Source of the DNA: Natronoarchaeum mannanilyticum
Lineage (GTDB): Archaea > Halobacteriota > Halobacteria > Halobacteriales > Natronoarchaeaceae
NCBI RefSeq assembly: GCF_039522665.1
Contig: NZ_BAAADV010000001.1
Location: forward strand, 868,001-932,000
Direction of reading: 5' to 3'
Length of the DNA: 64,000 nt
Under the pieces are notes generated by a model. That model was not told the DNA's origin and ran no database searches. It saw only the letters and a list, made by a program, of their open reading frames with translations. Positions within the stretch are counted from its first letter, which is position 1. Every line of letters starts with the position of its first letter. The translations under genes and the position numbers were made by a program. Shown piece after piece: positions 21,545-28,713 of the stretch.

Positions 21545-22537
21545 TCAGCAGTCGTCGCCGCTCGACATCGCACTGCCGTTGCCGGCGCTCTCGTTGCCGT
21601 CGACGCCGACGGCGTCGTCGCTGACGTTCCCGCCGTCGGTGGCGTTGCCGTCGTCCGCGGCCGCGTCGACGTCGTCGTCGGCGGCGTCGTCGGTCGCGGC
21701 GTCTTCCTCGTCGTCCTCCGTATCGTCTTCGGCGTCCCCCTCGTCCTTGGCGTCGTCACCCTCACCCGCGTCCTCGGCGTCGTCGCCCTCGGTGTCGGGC
21801 GTCAGGGCGTCGACGTCGAGCAGCAGGTCGAACGACGGCTGGTCGTCCTCGGGTTCGAGGTAGCCGACGGCGTACGCCGAGTAGATCGTGTTCGGCGCGA
21901 GGTCGACGTCGAACTCGGCGACGGCCTCCTCGCCGTCGGCGGGCCGGATCTCCAGCGTGTACGAGTCGGCGGGCACCTCGACGTACTCGGCGTTCCCGAA
22001 CTCGAGGTCGGTCACCAGCTCCTGGTCGCCGGCGACGACGTCGACCGCCGGCGCGTCCGGCGACGCGTGGACGACGCGGACGCGACTCTGGTCCTCCTCG
22101 AGCTCGTCGAGGTCCACTTCGAGCAACAGCAGTTCGAGCGGCTGGTCGCCGTCCTCGGCGGCCTCGCCGACCACGACCGCGGTGGCCGCGCCCGCCGGAA
22201 CGTCGACCGACTGGTCGATCACGGCCGCGTCGGTGTCCTCGCCGGTCGGGACGACCGTCACGTCGTACTCGCCCGACAGCAAGACGAGGTAGTCGCTCAC
22301 CTCGCCGAACGCCACGTCTTCGAGCACGAGCACGTCGTTGACGTACACGTCGACGTTCGGCGCGTCGGGCGACGCGTGGAACCCCTTGATGCTGGCTACG
22401 TTCCCGCCGTCGCCGTTTCCATTTTCGTCGTCCGATTCGGAGTCGTCGCCGCCGGCGGTCGCGATCCCCGTGCCGCCGAGGATGGCCGCCGCTCCCATGC
22501 CGGTCAGTACAGTGCGCCGCGTAGTGTCTCCCGTCAT
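21545..22537 (-). CDS. Secreted tandem DUF4397 protein with acidic tail
   Basis: A 330-residue exported protein. The Tat-type signal has TRRTVLTGMGAAAILGGTG (about residues 5-24). Two DUF4397 beta-domains follow, each opening with a matched motif: FHASPDAPNVDVYVND (about 53) and VHASPDAPAVDVVAGD (about 157). From about residue 240 the chain is a long Asp/Glu/Ala/Asn tail, ending in a terminal Cys (GDDC). DUF4397 domains are found in cell-surface proteins of unknown function. There is no lipobox near the signal, so release or surface retention is undecided. Its promoter shows TTTAATATC about 25 bases upstream. Confidence 0.85.
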   Translation of the reverse strand: MTGDTTRRTVLTGMGAAAILGGTGIATAGGDDSESDDENGNGDGGNVASIKGFHASPDAPNVDVYVNDVLVLEDVAFGEVSDYLVLLSGEYDVTVVPTGEDTDAAVIDQSVDVPAGAATAVVVGEAAEDGDQPLELLLLEVDLDELEEDQSRVRVVHASPDAPAVDVVAGDQELVTDLEFGNAEYVEVPADSYTLEIRPADGEEAVAEFDVDLAPNTIYSAYAVGYLEPEDDQPSFDLLLDVDALTPDTEGDDAEDAGEGDDAKDEGDAEDDTEDDEEDAATDDAADDDVDAAADDGNATDGGNVSDDAVGVDGNESAGNGSAMSSGDDC

Positions 22538-22846
22538 ATGATACGGTGCTAACTAAGGATATTAAACTAAAGTGCGTTGTTATGACTATAGATTTTTAAT
22601 TTAGGCGTTGGATTTGTTCAGAAGCTGAATCCATGCCGGCGGTTGCAGGGTCGCCAGCGCGTTCGGTGGGGTCACTGGCGCGCTGAGTATCGGATTGTTG
22701 CGCGACTCGGGGGAGAGAGCGCCGTAGTCCCCCGATTTCTTCTCAGGTCGCCGGCGAGATGGAGCGGCGTCGGGCCGCCGCGAGCGCGACGCCGTAGTAT
22801 CCGCTTCGAAGGCTTTATCGGCGGCGTGGGCCACGCTTCGGGTAAC
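22538..22846. other. 309-base divergent gap with two hairpins
   Basis: The left part is AT-rich and holds the DUF4397 promoter. To the right are a seven-base stem CAGCGCG/CGCGCTG (22655-22661 with 22679-22685) and a seven-base stem CGGGGGA/TCCCCCG (22708-22714 with 22728-22734). The second is followed by a pyrimidine-rich ATTTCTTCTC. A TATA-like GGCTTTATCG at 22811-22820 serves rpl10e. No gene is seen. Confidence 0.55.
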
Positions 22847-23377
22847 ATGGCAGAGAAACCGGCCTCGATGTACCGGAATATCGATAAGCCGCCCTACACC
22901 CGCAAGGAGTTCATGGGCGGCATCCCCGGCTCGAAGATCGCACAGCACCAGATGGGCGACCTCCAATCGGACCCCGAGGACTACCCCGTCCAGATCAGCC
23001 TCGTCACCGAGGAGGAGGTCCAGCTCCGCCACGGCTCGCTGGAAGCCTCCCGGCTGTCGGCGAACCGCCACCTCATCAAGGAACTCGGCGAGGGCAACTA
23101 CAAGATGATCCTCCGCAAGTTCCCCCACCACGTCATCCGGGAGAACAAACAGGCGACCGGCGCCGGTGCGGACCGTGTTTCCGACGGGATGCGCCAGGCG
23201 TTCGGGAAGATCGTCGGCACCGCCGCCCGCATCCCCGAAGGCGACCGCATCTTCACCGCCTACTGCACCGTCGAGCAGGCCTCCGTCGTCAAGGAGGCGT
23301 TCCGCCGGTCGTACAACAAGCTCTCCCCGCCGTGTCGCATCGTCGTCGAGCGCGGCGAGGACAAGCTCGTCTCCTGA
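22847..23377 (+). CDS. rpl10e: Ribosomal protein L10e (uL16)
   Basis: A 176-residue large-subunit ribosomal protein of the archaeal/eukaryotic L10e group, counterpart of bacterial L16, bound near the tRNA acceptor sites. It starts [20 protein letters not shown] and has the conserved [20 protein letters not shown] and [15 protein letters not shown] blocks, with normal length and composition. The ATG at 22847 lies about 30 bases after a TATA-like GGCTTTATCG, so the mRNA is probably leaderless. In-frame sequence upstream is not ribosomal-protein-like. The gene stands apart from the main ribosomal operons. Confidence 0.97.
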   Translation: MAEKPASMYRNIDKPPYTRKEFMGGIPGSKIAQHQMGDLQSDPEDYPVQISLVTEEEVQLRHGSLEASRLSANRHLIKELGEGNYKMILRKFPHHVIRENKQATGAGADRVSDGMRQAFGKIVGTAARIPEGDRIFTAYCTVEQASVVKEAFRRSYNKLSPPCRIVVERGEDKLVS

Positions 23378-23508
23378 GGCCGGTCGAGCGGTTCCTCTCT
23401 CCCGGTTCTGACGCATTTACTTCTCGCAGCCCGCTGCAGTAACGCTCCGTCAGCGACGGCGCCGCGCGTTCGGCTGCCTTTTTGCCGCTCCGGTTCCCAG
23501 AGAGCGGT

Positions 23509-24381
23509 ATGCTGACGCTCGCGGTCGCGAACCGCGCGGAGACGTTCGAGCGGATGGCCGAGCCGCTGGCCGAGCGGGGGATCGAAGCGCGCCACTGCCG
23601 GGTCTCCGAGCGGACGGTGTCGCTCACCGGCGAGAGACCGTGGTCGCCCGACGAGTTCGACGTCGGGTTCGTCTTCCCCGGACGGATGATCGAGGGCGGG
23701 GCGGCCGACGCCGCGCTCGATATCCCGTGGCTCAACGGGCGATCGGCCGTGCTCACCTCGCGGAACAAGGCGGGCGTGTTCGCCAGCCTCGACCGGGCCG
23801 GCCTGCCGGTGCCCGAGACGACGCTCGTGTCGAACCCCGTCGACGACGAGGAACTGATCGAGGCCTTCCAGCGGTTCGATCCTCCTGTGGTCGTCAAGCC
23901 CACCTCCACGACGCGCGGGGTCGGCGTCGCGCGGGTCGACGATCTGGACTCCTTCCTGGGCGTCGTCGACTACCTCGATCTCGTCCACGACTTCCAGGCG
24001 ACCGGCGACAAGTCGTTCCTGATCCAGGAGTACCTGCCCGACGCGCGAGACTACCGGGCGATGGTGCTCGACGGCGAGTTCGTCGGCGCGGTCGAGCGGC
24101 GGCTCCCCGACGACGCGCTGGCGGCGGGCCAGTGGAAGCACAACGTCCACCGGGGCGCCGAGGCGACGGGCGTCGACCTGCCCGACGAGTGGCGGCGTCT
24201 GGCCGAGCGCGTCGCCGCCGAACTGGAGCTGTCGTTCGTCGGCGTCGACCTGCTCGCGAGCGGGGACCGGGTGGTCGTGAGCGAGACGAACGCCCGGCCG
24301 ACGATCGACGCCGAGACGAAGTACGAGCCGGGCTTCTACGACCGGCTGGCGGCGTCGATCCGGAAGCGGGCCGAAGAGTGA
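23509..24381 (+). CDS. RimK-type ATP-grasp ligase
   Basis: A 290-residue ATP-grasp enzyme of the RimK/LysX/MptN group. Such ligases join an amino acid, often glutamate, to a carboxylate on a cofactor, peptide or protein. The N-terminal Rossmann-like part (MLTLAVANRAETFERMAEPL) precedes PWLNGRSAVLTSRNKAG. The ATP-binding lysine is in PPVVVKPTSTTRGVGV, the substrate region in FLIQEYLPDARDYRAMVL, and metal-ligand residues in VVSETNARPTID. The substrate is not evident from context; tetrahydromethanopterin- or F420-like glutamylation and protein tagging are candidates. The ATG at 23509 is preferred, about 25 bases after CCTTTTTGCC. Confidence 0.86.
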   Translation: MLTLAVANRAETFERMAEPLAERGIEARHCRVSERTVSLTGERPWSPDEFDVGFVFPGRMIEGGAADAALDIPWLNGRSAVLTSRNKAGVFASLDRAGLPVPETTLVSNPVDDEELIEAFQRFDPPVVVKPTSTTRGVGVARVDDLDSFLGVVDYLDLVHDFQATGDKSFLIQEYLPDARDYRAMVLDGEFVGAVERRLPDDALAAGQWKHNVHRGAEATGVDLPDEWRRLAERVAAELELSFVGVDLLASGDRVVVSETNARPTIDAETKYEPGFYDRLAASIRKRAEE

Positions 24382-24394
24382 GCGAGAAGAGGAC

Positions 24395-24784
24395 TTACTC
24401 CAGGTCGATGTCTGCCGAATCGTCGGCGCGGTCGAACACGACCTCGAGGACGCCGTTGTTGTACGTCGCGTCGGCGGTGTGCTCGTCGACGCGGCTGGGC
24501 AGCGTCACCCGATCGTCGTAGGTGCGCCGTTCGCTGGCGGCGCCGATCGTCAGCACCGTCCCGTCGCACTGGAGGTCGATGTCCTCTTTCTCGACGCCGG
24601 GGATGTCCGCGATGACGCGGACCTCCTCGTCGGTCTCGTGGACGTCCACGTGAGTGTCGCTGCCGAACCCGGCGTCGTTCTCGAAGCCGACGTCGACGTC
24701 GCCCTGCCCGATCACGTCGTTCATCATCCGCTCGATTTCCCGGAAGAGATCGTCGAAGGGGTCGTCGCGGTCGTCGCGGTGCAT
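24395..24784 (-). CDS. Hsp20/alpha-crystallin small heat-shock protein
   Basis: A 129-residue small chaperone. The N-terminal helix MHRDDRDDPFDDLFREIERM precedes the alpha-crystallin domain (about residues 43-125) with THVDVHETDEEVRVIADIPG, VEKEDIDLQCDGTVLTIGA and the closing motif ATYNNGVLEVVFDRA. It would bind unfolding proteins as an oligomer without ATP. The gene converges with the ATP-grasp ligase, 13 bases apart. Confidence 0.94.
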   Translation of the reverse strand: MHRDDRDDPFDDLFREIERMMNDVIGQGDVDVGFENDAGFGSDTHVDVHETDEEVRVIADIPGVEKEDIDLQCDGTVLTIGAASERRTYDDRVTLPSRVDEHTADATYNNGVLEVVFDRADDSADIDLE

Positions 24785-24882
24785 ACGCCTTGGTAGTTCC
24801 TACCCGTGCAAAAATCTTCTGTCGACCCCGGAATTCGCCGGCGCGCGATGGGTGATCCGCGCCACTCAGTTATCTGTGCCGC

Positions 24883-25938
24883 TCAGTCGTCGGCCGCCAC
24901 CCGCGGGTCCGGGCGGGCGTCGCCGTCCCGTTCGAGTCCCAGCGCGGCGTTCGTCCGGGCGACGCTCTCCTCGGCGTCGGCCATGTCGAACATCGCCCGG
25001 AGCGCGTCGACGTTCTCGGGCACGACGTCGGCCTCCTGGTGGATCGCCTGGAAGCAGTAGAAGTCCCGTTCCTCGACTGTGATCGACTCGCCCCAGACGC
25101 AGTTCTCCCAGACGTCCCCGCGCGGGCGGCCGGCGTCGCGGGCGTACTCGCGGAGCTGGCCGCAGCTCCCGATCCCCGAGCGCTCGGGGACGACGAACAG
25201 CCGCGACTCGGCGTCGAGCAGGTCGCACACGTCGCGGGAGTCGGGCGTCGATTCGAGCGTGACGTTGACGCTGTGGAGGTGCATCAGCGTTGCAGGCACT
25301 GTGAGCCCGAGCGTGTCGATCGAGAGGTCCGGGAAGATCGTCTGCACGTCGGGACCGTGGTGGGAAGGCACCTCGACGGGGTCCGGCAGGATGTCGTTGA
25401 TCGGCCCGCGATCGGACTGGGTGGGATCGCCGCCCCTGCGCACCAGCGTCGTCCGGACCTTTTCGATCCCGTAGGTCTCCGCGAGCGGTGCGAGCAGGCG
25501 CGAGAGCCCGGTCGTGTTGCAGGAGACGACCCGCACGTAGTCGGCGTCCCGTGCGTCGTCGAAGTTCGCCCGCGCGTTGAAGCTCGTCTCGGCCACGTCG
25601 GGCGCCTCGGCGCCCTGGAACACGGCTGGCGTGTCGCGGGCCTCGTACAGCGGGCGGTACTCGGCGCCGACGCCGCCCGGCGTCGCGTCGACGACGACGT
25701 CGCTGGCGTCGACCATGTCCCCGACCGTCCCGTCGACGGCGAGTCCCGCCGCGTGGAACTCGTCGACCGACTCCTCGTCGCACGCGTAGAGGGGGTAGCC
25801 CGCGGTGCGAGCCCCCTCGGCCGCGAAGTCGGGGCTCGTCTTCGTCACGCCCGCGATCGTCATATCCGGCTGTGCCCGCACCGCGTCGGCGACGCGCTTG
25901 CCGATTGTACCGTACCCGTTGACGCCCACCTGGAGCAT
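24883..25938 (-). CDS. gapB: Type II glyceraldehyde-3-phosphate dehydrogenase
   Basis: A 351-residue archaeal-type GAPDH ([20 protein letters not shown]) with catalytic C140 in [13 protein letters not shown] and the archaeal-type [19 protein letters not shown] segment. In Haloferax the type II enzyme acts in gluconeogenesis, reducing 1,3-bisphosphoglycerate. It is divergent from the type I gene, with 390 bases between. The ATG at 25938 is 25-32 bases downstream of a TATA-like GATTTATC (minus strand, 25963-25970), which argues against an upstream in-frame start. A TrmB-like site lies just upstream of that TATA box. Confidence 0.94.
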   Translation of the reverse strand: MLQVGVNGYGTIGKRVADAVRAQPDMTIAGVTKTSPDFAAEGARTAGYPLYACDEESVDEFHAAGLAVDGTVGDMVDASDVVVDATPGGVGAEYRPLYEARDTPAVFQGAEAPDVAETSFNARANFDDARDADYVRVVSCNTTGLSRLLAPLAETYGIEKVRTTLVRRGGDPTQSDRGPINDILPDPVEVPSHHGPDVQTIFPDLSIDTLGLTVPATLMHLHSVNVTLESTPDSRDVCDLLDAESRLFVVPERSGIGSCGQLREYARDAGRPRGDVWENCVWGESITVEERDFYCFQAIHQEADVVPENVDALRAMFDMADAEESVARTNAALGLERDGDARPDPRVAADD

Positions 25939-26328
25939 GTATGGGGTTGCGAGAGGGACCGGGATAAATCTTCGTGTTAGTTGATAGATCCTTACTCGAA
26001 AGAGAGTTGTTAACGGTCGGACCCCGGTATGTCGGCGAGATTCGTTGATCGACCGACGGAACGATCGATTTCCGATCTCTGACACGCTTGGGATACGATA
26101 CCACTCCTCACTCGGTCCCGACGCGTTCCGGCCGCCGCGAACGGCTACCAGTAAGATATCTTATGTTCGTTCGGCGGCGTCGCGTTTGTTTCTGTACGAT
26201 CCTCGTTTTTTGAGGAATCGACCGGTCAGGCGCCGGTTTGTAATCCTCAACAATTAATTACAATACGGATCTGGGCGTCGACTCCTATTTAGGTAAATAC
26301 TTTACTCGGAAGGTCGTACCAAGTCAGT
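25939..26328. promoter_or_regulatory. Divergent control region of the two GAPDH genes
   Basis: This 390-base gap has no reading frame of note. It contains the gapB TATA-like box (25963-25970), the gap TATA-like TAAATAC (26294-26300) and two related elements. TTACTCGAAAGAGAGTT at 25992-26008 fits the reported Halobacterium TrmB motif TACT-N7-GAGTA with one mismatch. TTACTCGGAAGGTCGTA at 26302-26318 keeps the first half only. The first sits upstream of the gapB TATA box (an activator position), the second directly downstream of the gap TATA box (a repressor position). The middle part is AT-rich with no clear function. Confidence 0.6.
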
Positions 26329-27366
26329 ATGAGTGACTCAGCAGACGATACGCTCCGCGTAGGGCTGAACGGGTTCGGACGCATCGGGCGCAACGTGTTC
26401 CGCGCCTCGCTGGTGACCGACGGCATCGAGGTCGTCGGCATCAACGACGTGATGGACGTCGACGACATGGCCTATCTCCTGAAGTACGACAGCGTCCACG
26501 GCCGCACCGAGGACGTCGAGATCGACGACGACGGCGACCTCGTCGTGCAGGGAACGACGATCCCGATCCTCTCGGAGAAGGATCCCGCCGAGCTCCCCTG
26601 GGACGACCTCGACGTCGACGTCGCCTTCGAGTGCACCGGCCTGTTCCGCAACTACGACGACGCCTACAAGCACGTCGAGGCCGGCGCCGACAAGACGATC
26701 ATCTCCGCGCCGCCGAAGGGCGAGAAGGAGGTCCTGACGATCGTCTACGGCGTCAACCACGACGAGTACGAGGGTCAGGACGTCGTCTCGAACGCCTCCT
26801 GTACCACGAACTCCGTCGCGCCGGTCGCGAAGGTACTCGACGAGGAGTTCGGCATCGAGTCGGGCGTCCTGACGACGACCCACGCCTACACCGGCACCCA
26901 GAGCCTCGTCGACGGTCCGAATCGCAAGCGCCGCCGCGGCCGTGCCGCCGCCGAGAACATCGTCCCGACCTCGACCGGCGCCGCGCAGGCGACGACCGAA
27001 GTTCTGCCCGAACTCGAGGGCAAGCTCGACGGCATGGCGATGCGCGTGCCCGTCCCGGACGGCTCGATCACCGACCTCACGGTCAACCTCGAGGAGGACG
27101 CCTCCATCGAGGAGGTCAACGCCGCGTTCGAGGACGCCGCCGAGGGCGAGCTCGAGGGCGTCATGGGCTACACCGAGGACGAGATCGTCTCGCGGGACGT
27201 CGTCGGCCAGCCCTACTCCTCGCTGATCGACGCCGACTCGACGATGAAGGTCGGCGGTCAGGTGAAGGTGCTCGCGTGGTACGACAACGAGTACGGCTTC
27301 TCGAACCGGATGCTCGACCTCGCGGCCCACGTCGTCGAGGAGTCCGAGCTCGAAGCCTCGGCCTGA
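26329..27366 (+). CDS. gap: Type I glyceraldehyde-3-phosphate dehydrogenase
   Basis: A 345-residue bacterial-type GAPDH (VGLNGFGRIGRNVFRASL) with catalytic C158 in NASCTTNSVAPV, the HAYTGTQ segment and the closing WYDNEYGFSNRM. It oxidises glyceraldehyde-3-phosphate with NAD+ and phosphate; in Haloferax the type I enzyme serves sugar breakdown. It is 53 bases upstream of pgk on the same strand, so it is probably co-transcribed with the next enzyme of the pathway. The start ATG is about 30 bases after TAAATAC, consistent with a leaderless message. Confidence 0.96.
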   Translation: MSDSADDTLRVGLNGFGRIGRNVFRASLVTDGIEVVGINDVMDVDDMAYLLKYDSVHGRTEDVEIDDDGDLVVQGTTIPILSEKDPAELPWDDLDVDVAFECTGLFRNYDDAYKHVEAGADKTIISAPPKGEKEVLTIVYGVNHDEYEGQDVVSNASCTTNSVAPVAKVLDEEFGIESGVLTTTHAYTGTQSLVDGPNRKRRRGRAAAENIVPTSTGAAQATTEVLPELEGKLDGMAMRVPVPDGSITDLTVNLEEDASIEEVNAAFEDAAEGELEGVMGYTEDEIVSRDVVGQPYSSLIDADSTMKVGGQVKVLAWYDNEYGFSNRMLDLAAHVVEESELEASA

Positions 27367-27419
27367 CGCCGTAGCAGCCACCGAACCGCTCACTCACTCT
27401 TTCGCAGCTACCACCATTC

Positions 27420-28637
27420 ATGTTCAACACCATCGACGACCTCGAACCCGAGCAGCGACTCCTGATGCGCGTCGACCTGAACGCGCCGGTCGACGACGGC
27501 GCGGTCCAGGACAACCGCCGCTTCGCCCGCCACGCCGAGACGATCGCCGAACTGATCGACGACGGCCACGCCGTCGCCCTGATGGCCCACCAGGGTCGCC
27601 CGGGTCGCGACACGTTCGTCACGCTCGAACAGCACGCCGACATCCTCGCCGACCACGTAGGTGAGGACGTCGACTACGTCCCCTCGACGTACGGCGACGA
27701 GGCCCTCGACGCGATCGCGGAGCTCGAATCGGGCGACGTGCTCGTCCTGGAGAACGTCCGGATGACCGACGACGAGCTCGCCGACCGCACCCCCGAGGAA
27801 CACGGCGAGAGCGACCTCGTGCAGACGCTCGCGCCCGAGTTCGACGCCTACGTCAACGACGGCTACTCGGTCGCCCACCGGCCCCACGCCTCGATCGTCG
27901 GCTTCCCGCAGGTCATGGACAGCTACGCCGGCCGCGTGATGGCCGAGGAGTACGAGTACAACACCTCGATCGAACGGCGCGAGTTCGACGGCAAGGTGAC
28001 GATGGTGCTGGGCGGCACCAAGGTCGAGGACGTCGTCGCCGCGATGGAGAACCTCGACGAGAAGGTCGACCAGTTCCTGCTGGGCGGGATCGTCGGCCAG
28101 CTGTTCCTCCGCTCGGAGGGGTACGAGATCGGCATCGACACGCCCGAGGGCCCCGGCCTGTACGACGAGAGCTGGGACGAAAACGAAGACACCATCCGCG
28201 AGGTCAAAGAGCGGTACGGCGACCGCATCTCGCTGCCGGTCGACGTCGCCCGCGAGGGCGAGGACGGCGAGCGCGTCACCGAGCGCGTCGAGGACGCCGC
28301 CGACCACCCCGACGAGTACCTGGACGTCGGCGAGGAAACCGTCGAGGCGTACCAGCCTCACGTCCGGGAGTCCGAGGCGGTGCTCGTGAAGGGCGCGCTC
28401 GGCGTCTTCGAGATGGAGCAGTTCAGCCACGGCACCGTCGGCGTCCTGCGGGCGGTCGCCGAGACCGACTGCTACTCGGTGGTCGGCGGCGGCGACACCT
28501 CCCGTACGGTCACGATGTACGATCTGGGCGAGGAGAACTTCGATCACCTCTCGATCGCCGGCGGCGCCTACCTGCGCGCTCTGACCGGCGCGCCGCTGCC
28601 GGCCGTCGAGGCGCTCGAAGCGGCCGCCGAGCGGTAA
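27420..28637 (+). CDS. pgk: Phosphoglycerate kinase
   Basis: A 405-residue cytoplasmic kinase that interconverts 1,3-bisphosphoglycerate and 3-phosphoglycerate with ADP/ATP. Seen motifs are RVDLNAPVDDG at the N-terminus, AHQGRPG, VLVLENVRM, the ATP-side VLGGTKVEDVV, and VVGGGDTSRTV near the C-terminus. The length is normal for the archaeal enzyme. It works in both glycolysis and gluconeogenesis and follows the type I GAPDH gene directly. Confidence 0.96.
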   Translation: MFNTIDDLEPEQRLLMRVDLNAPVDDGAVQDNRRFARHAETIAELIDDGHAVALMAHQGRPGRDTFVTLEQHADILADHVGEDVDYVPSTYGDEALDAIAELESGDVLVLENVRMTDDELADRTPEEHGESDLVQTLAPEFDAYVNDGYSVAHRPHASIVGFPQVMDSYAGRVMAEEYEYNTSIERREFDGKVTMVLGGTKVEDVVAAMENLDEKVDQFLLGGIVGQLFLRSEGYEIGIDTPEGPGLYDESWDENEDTIREVKERYGDRISLPVDVAREGEDGERVTERVEDAADHPDEYLDVGEETVEAYQPHVRESEAVLVKGALGVFEMEQFSHGTVGVLRAVAETDCYSVVGGGDTSRTVTMYDLGEENFDHLSIAGGAYLRALTGAPLPAVEALEAAAER

Positions 28638-28713
28638 GGATCCCGACACTGGATTTGCAAACCGCGCAACCGGTTGCAGTCGCTTTCAAGTAGTTGGAAC
28701 CCTCCTTGTGGGT

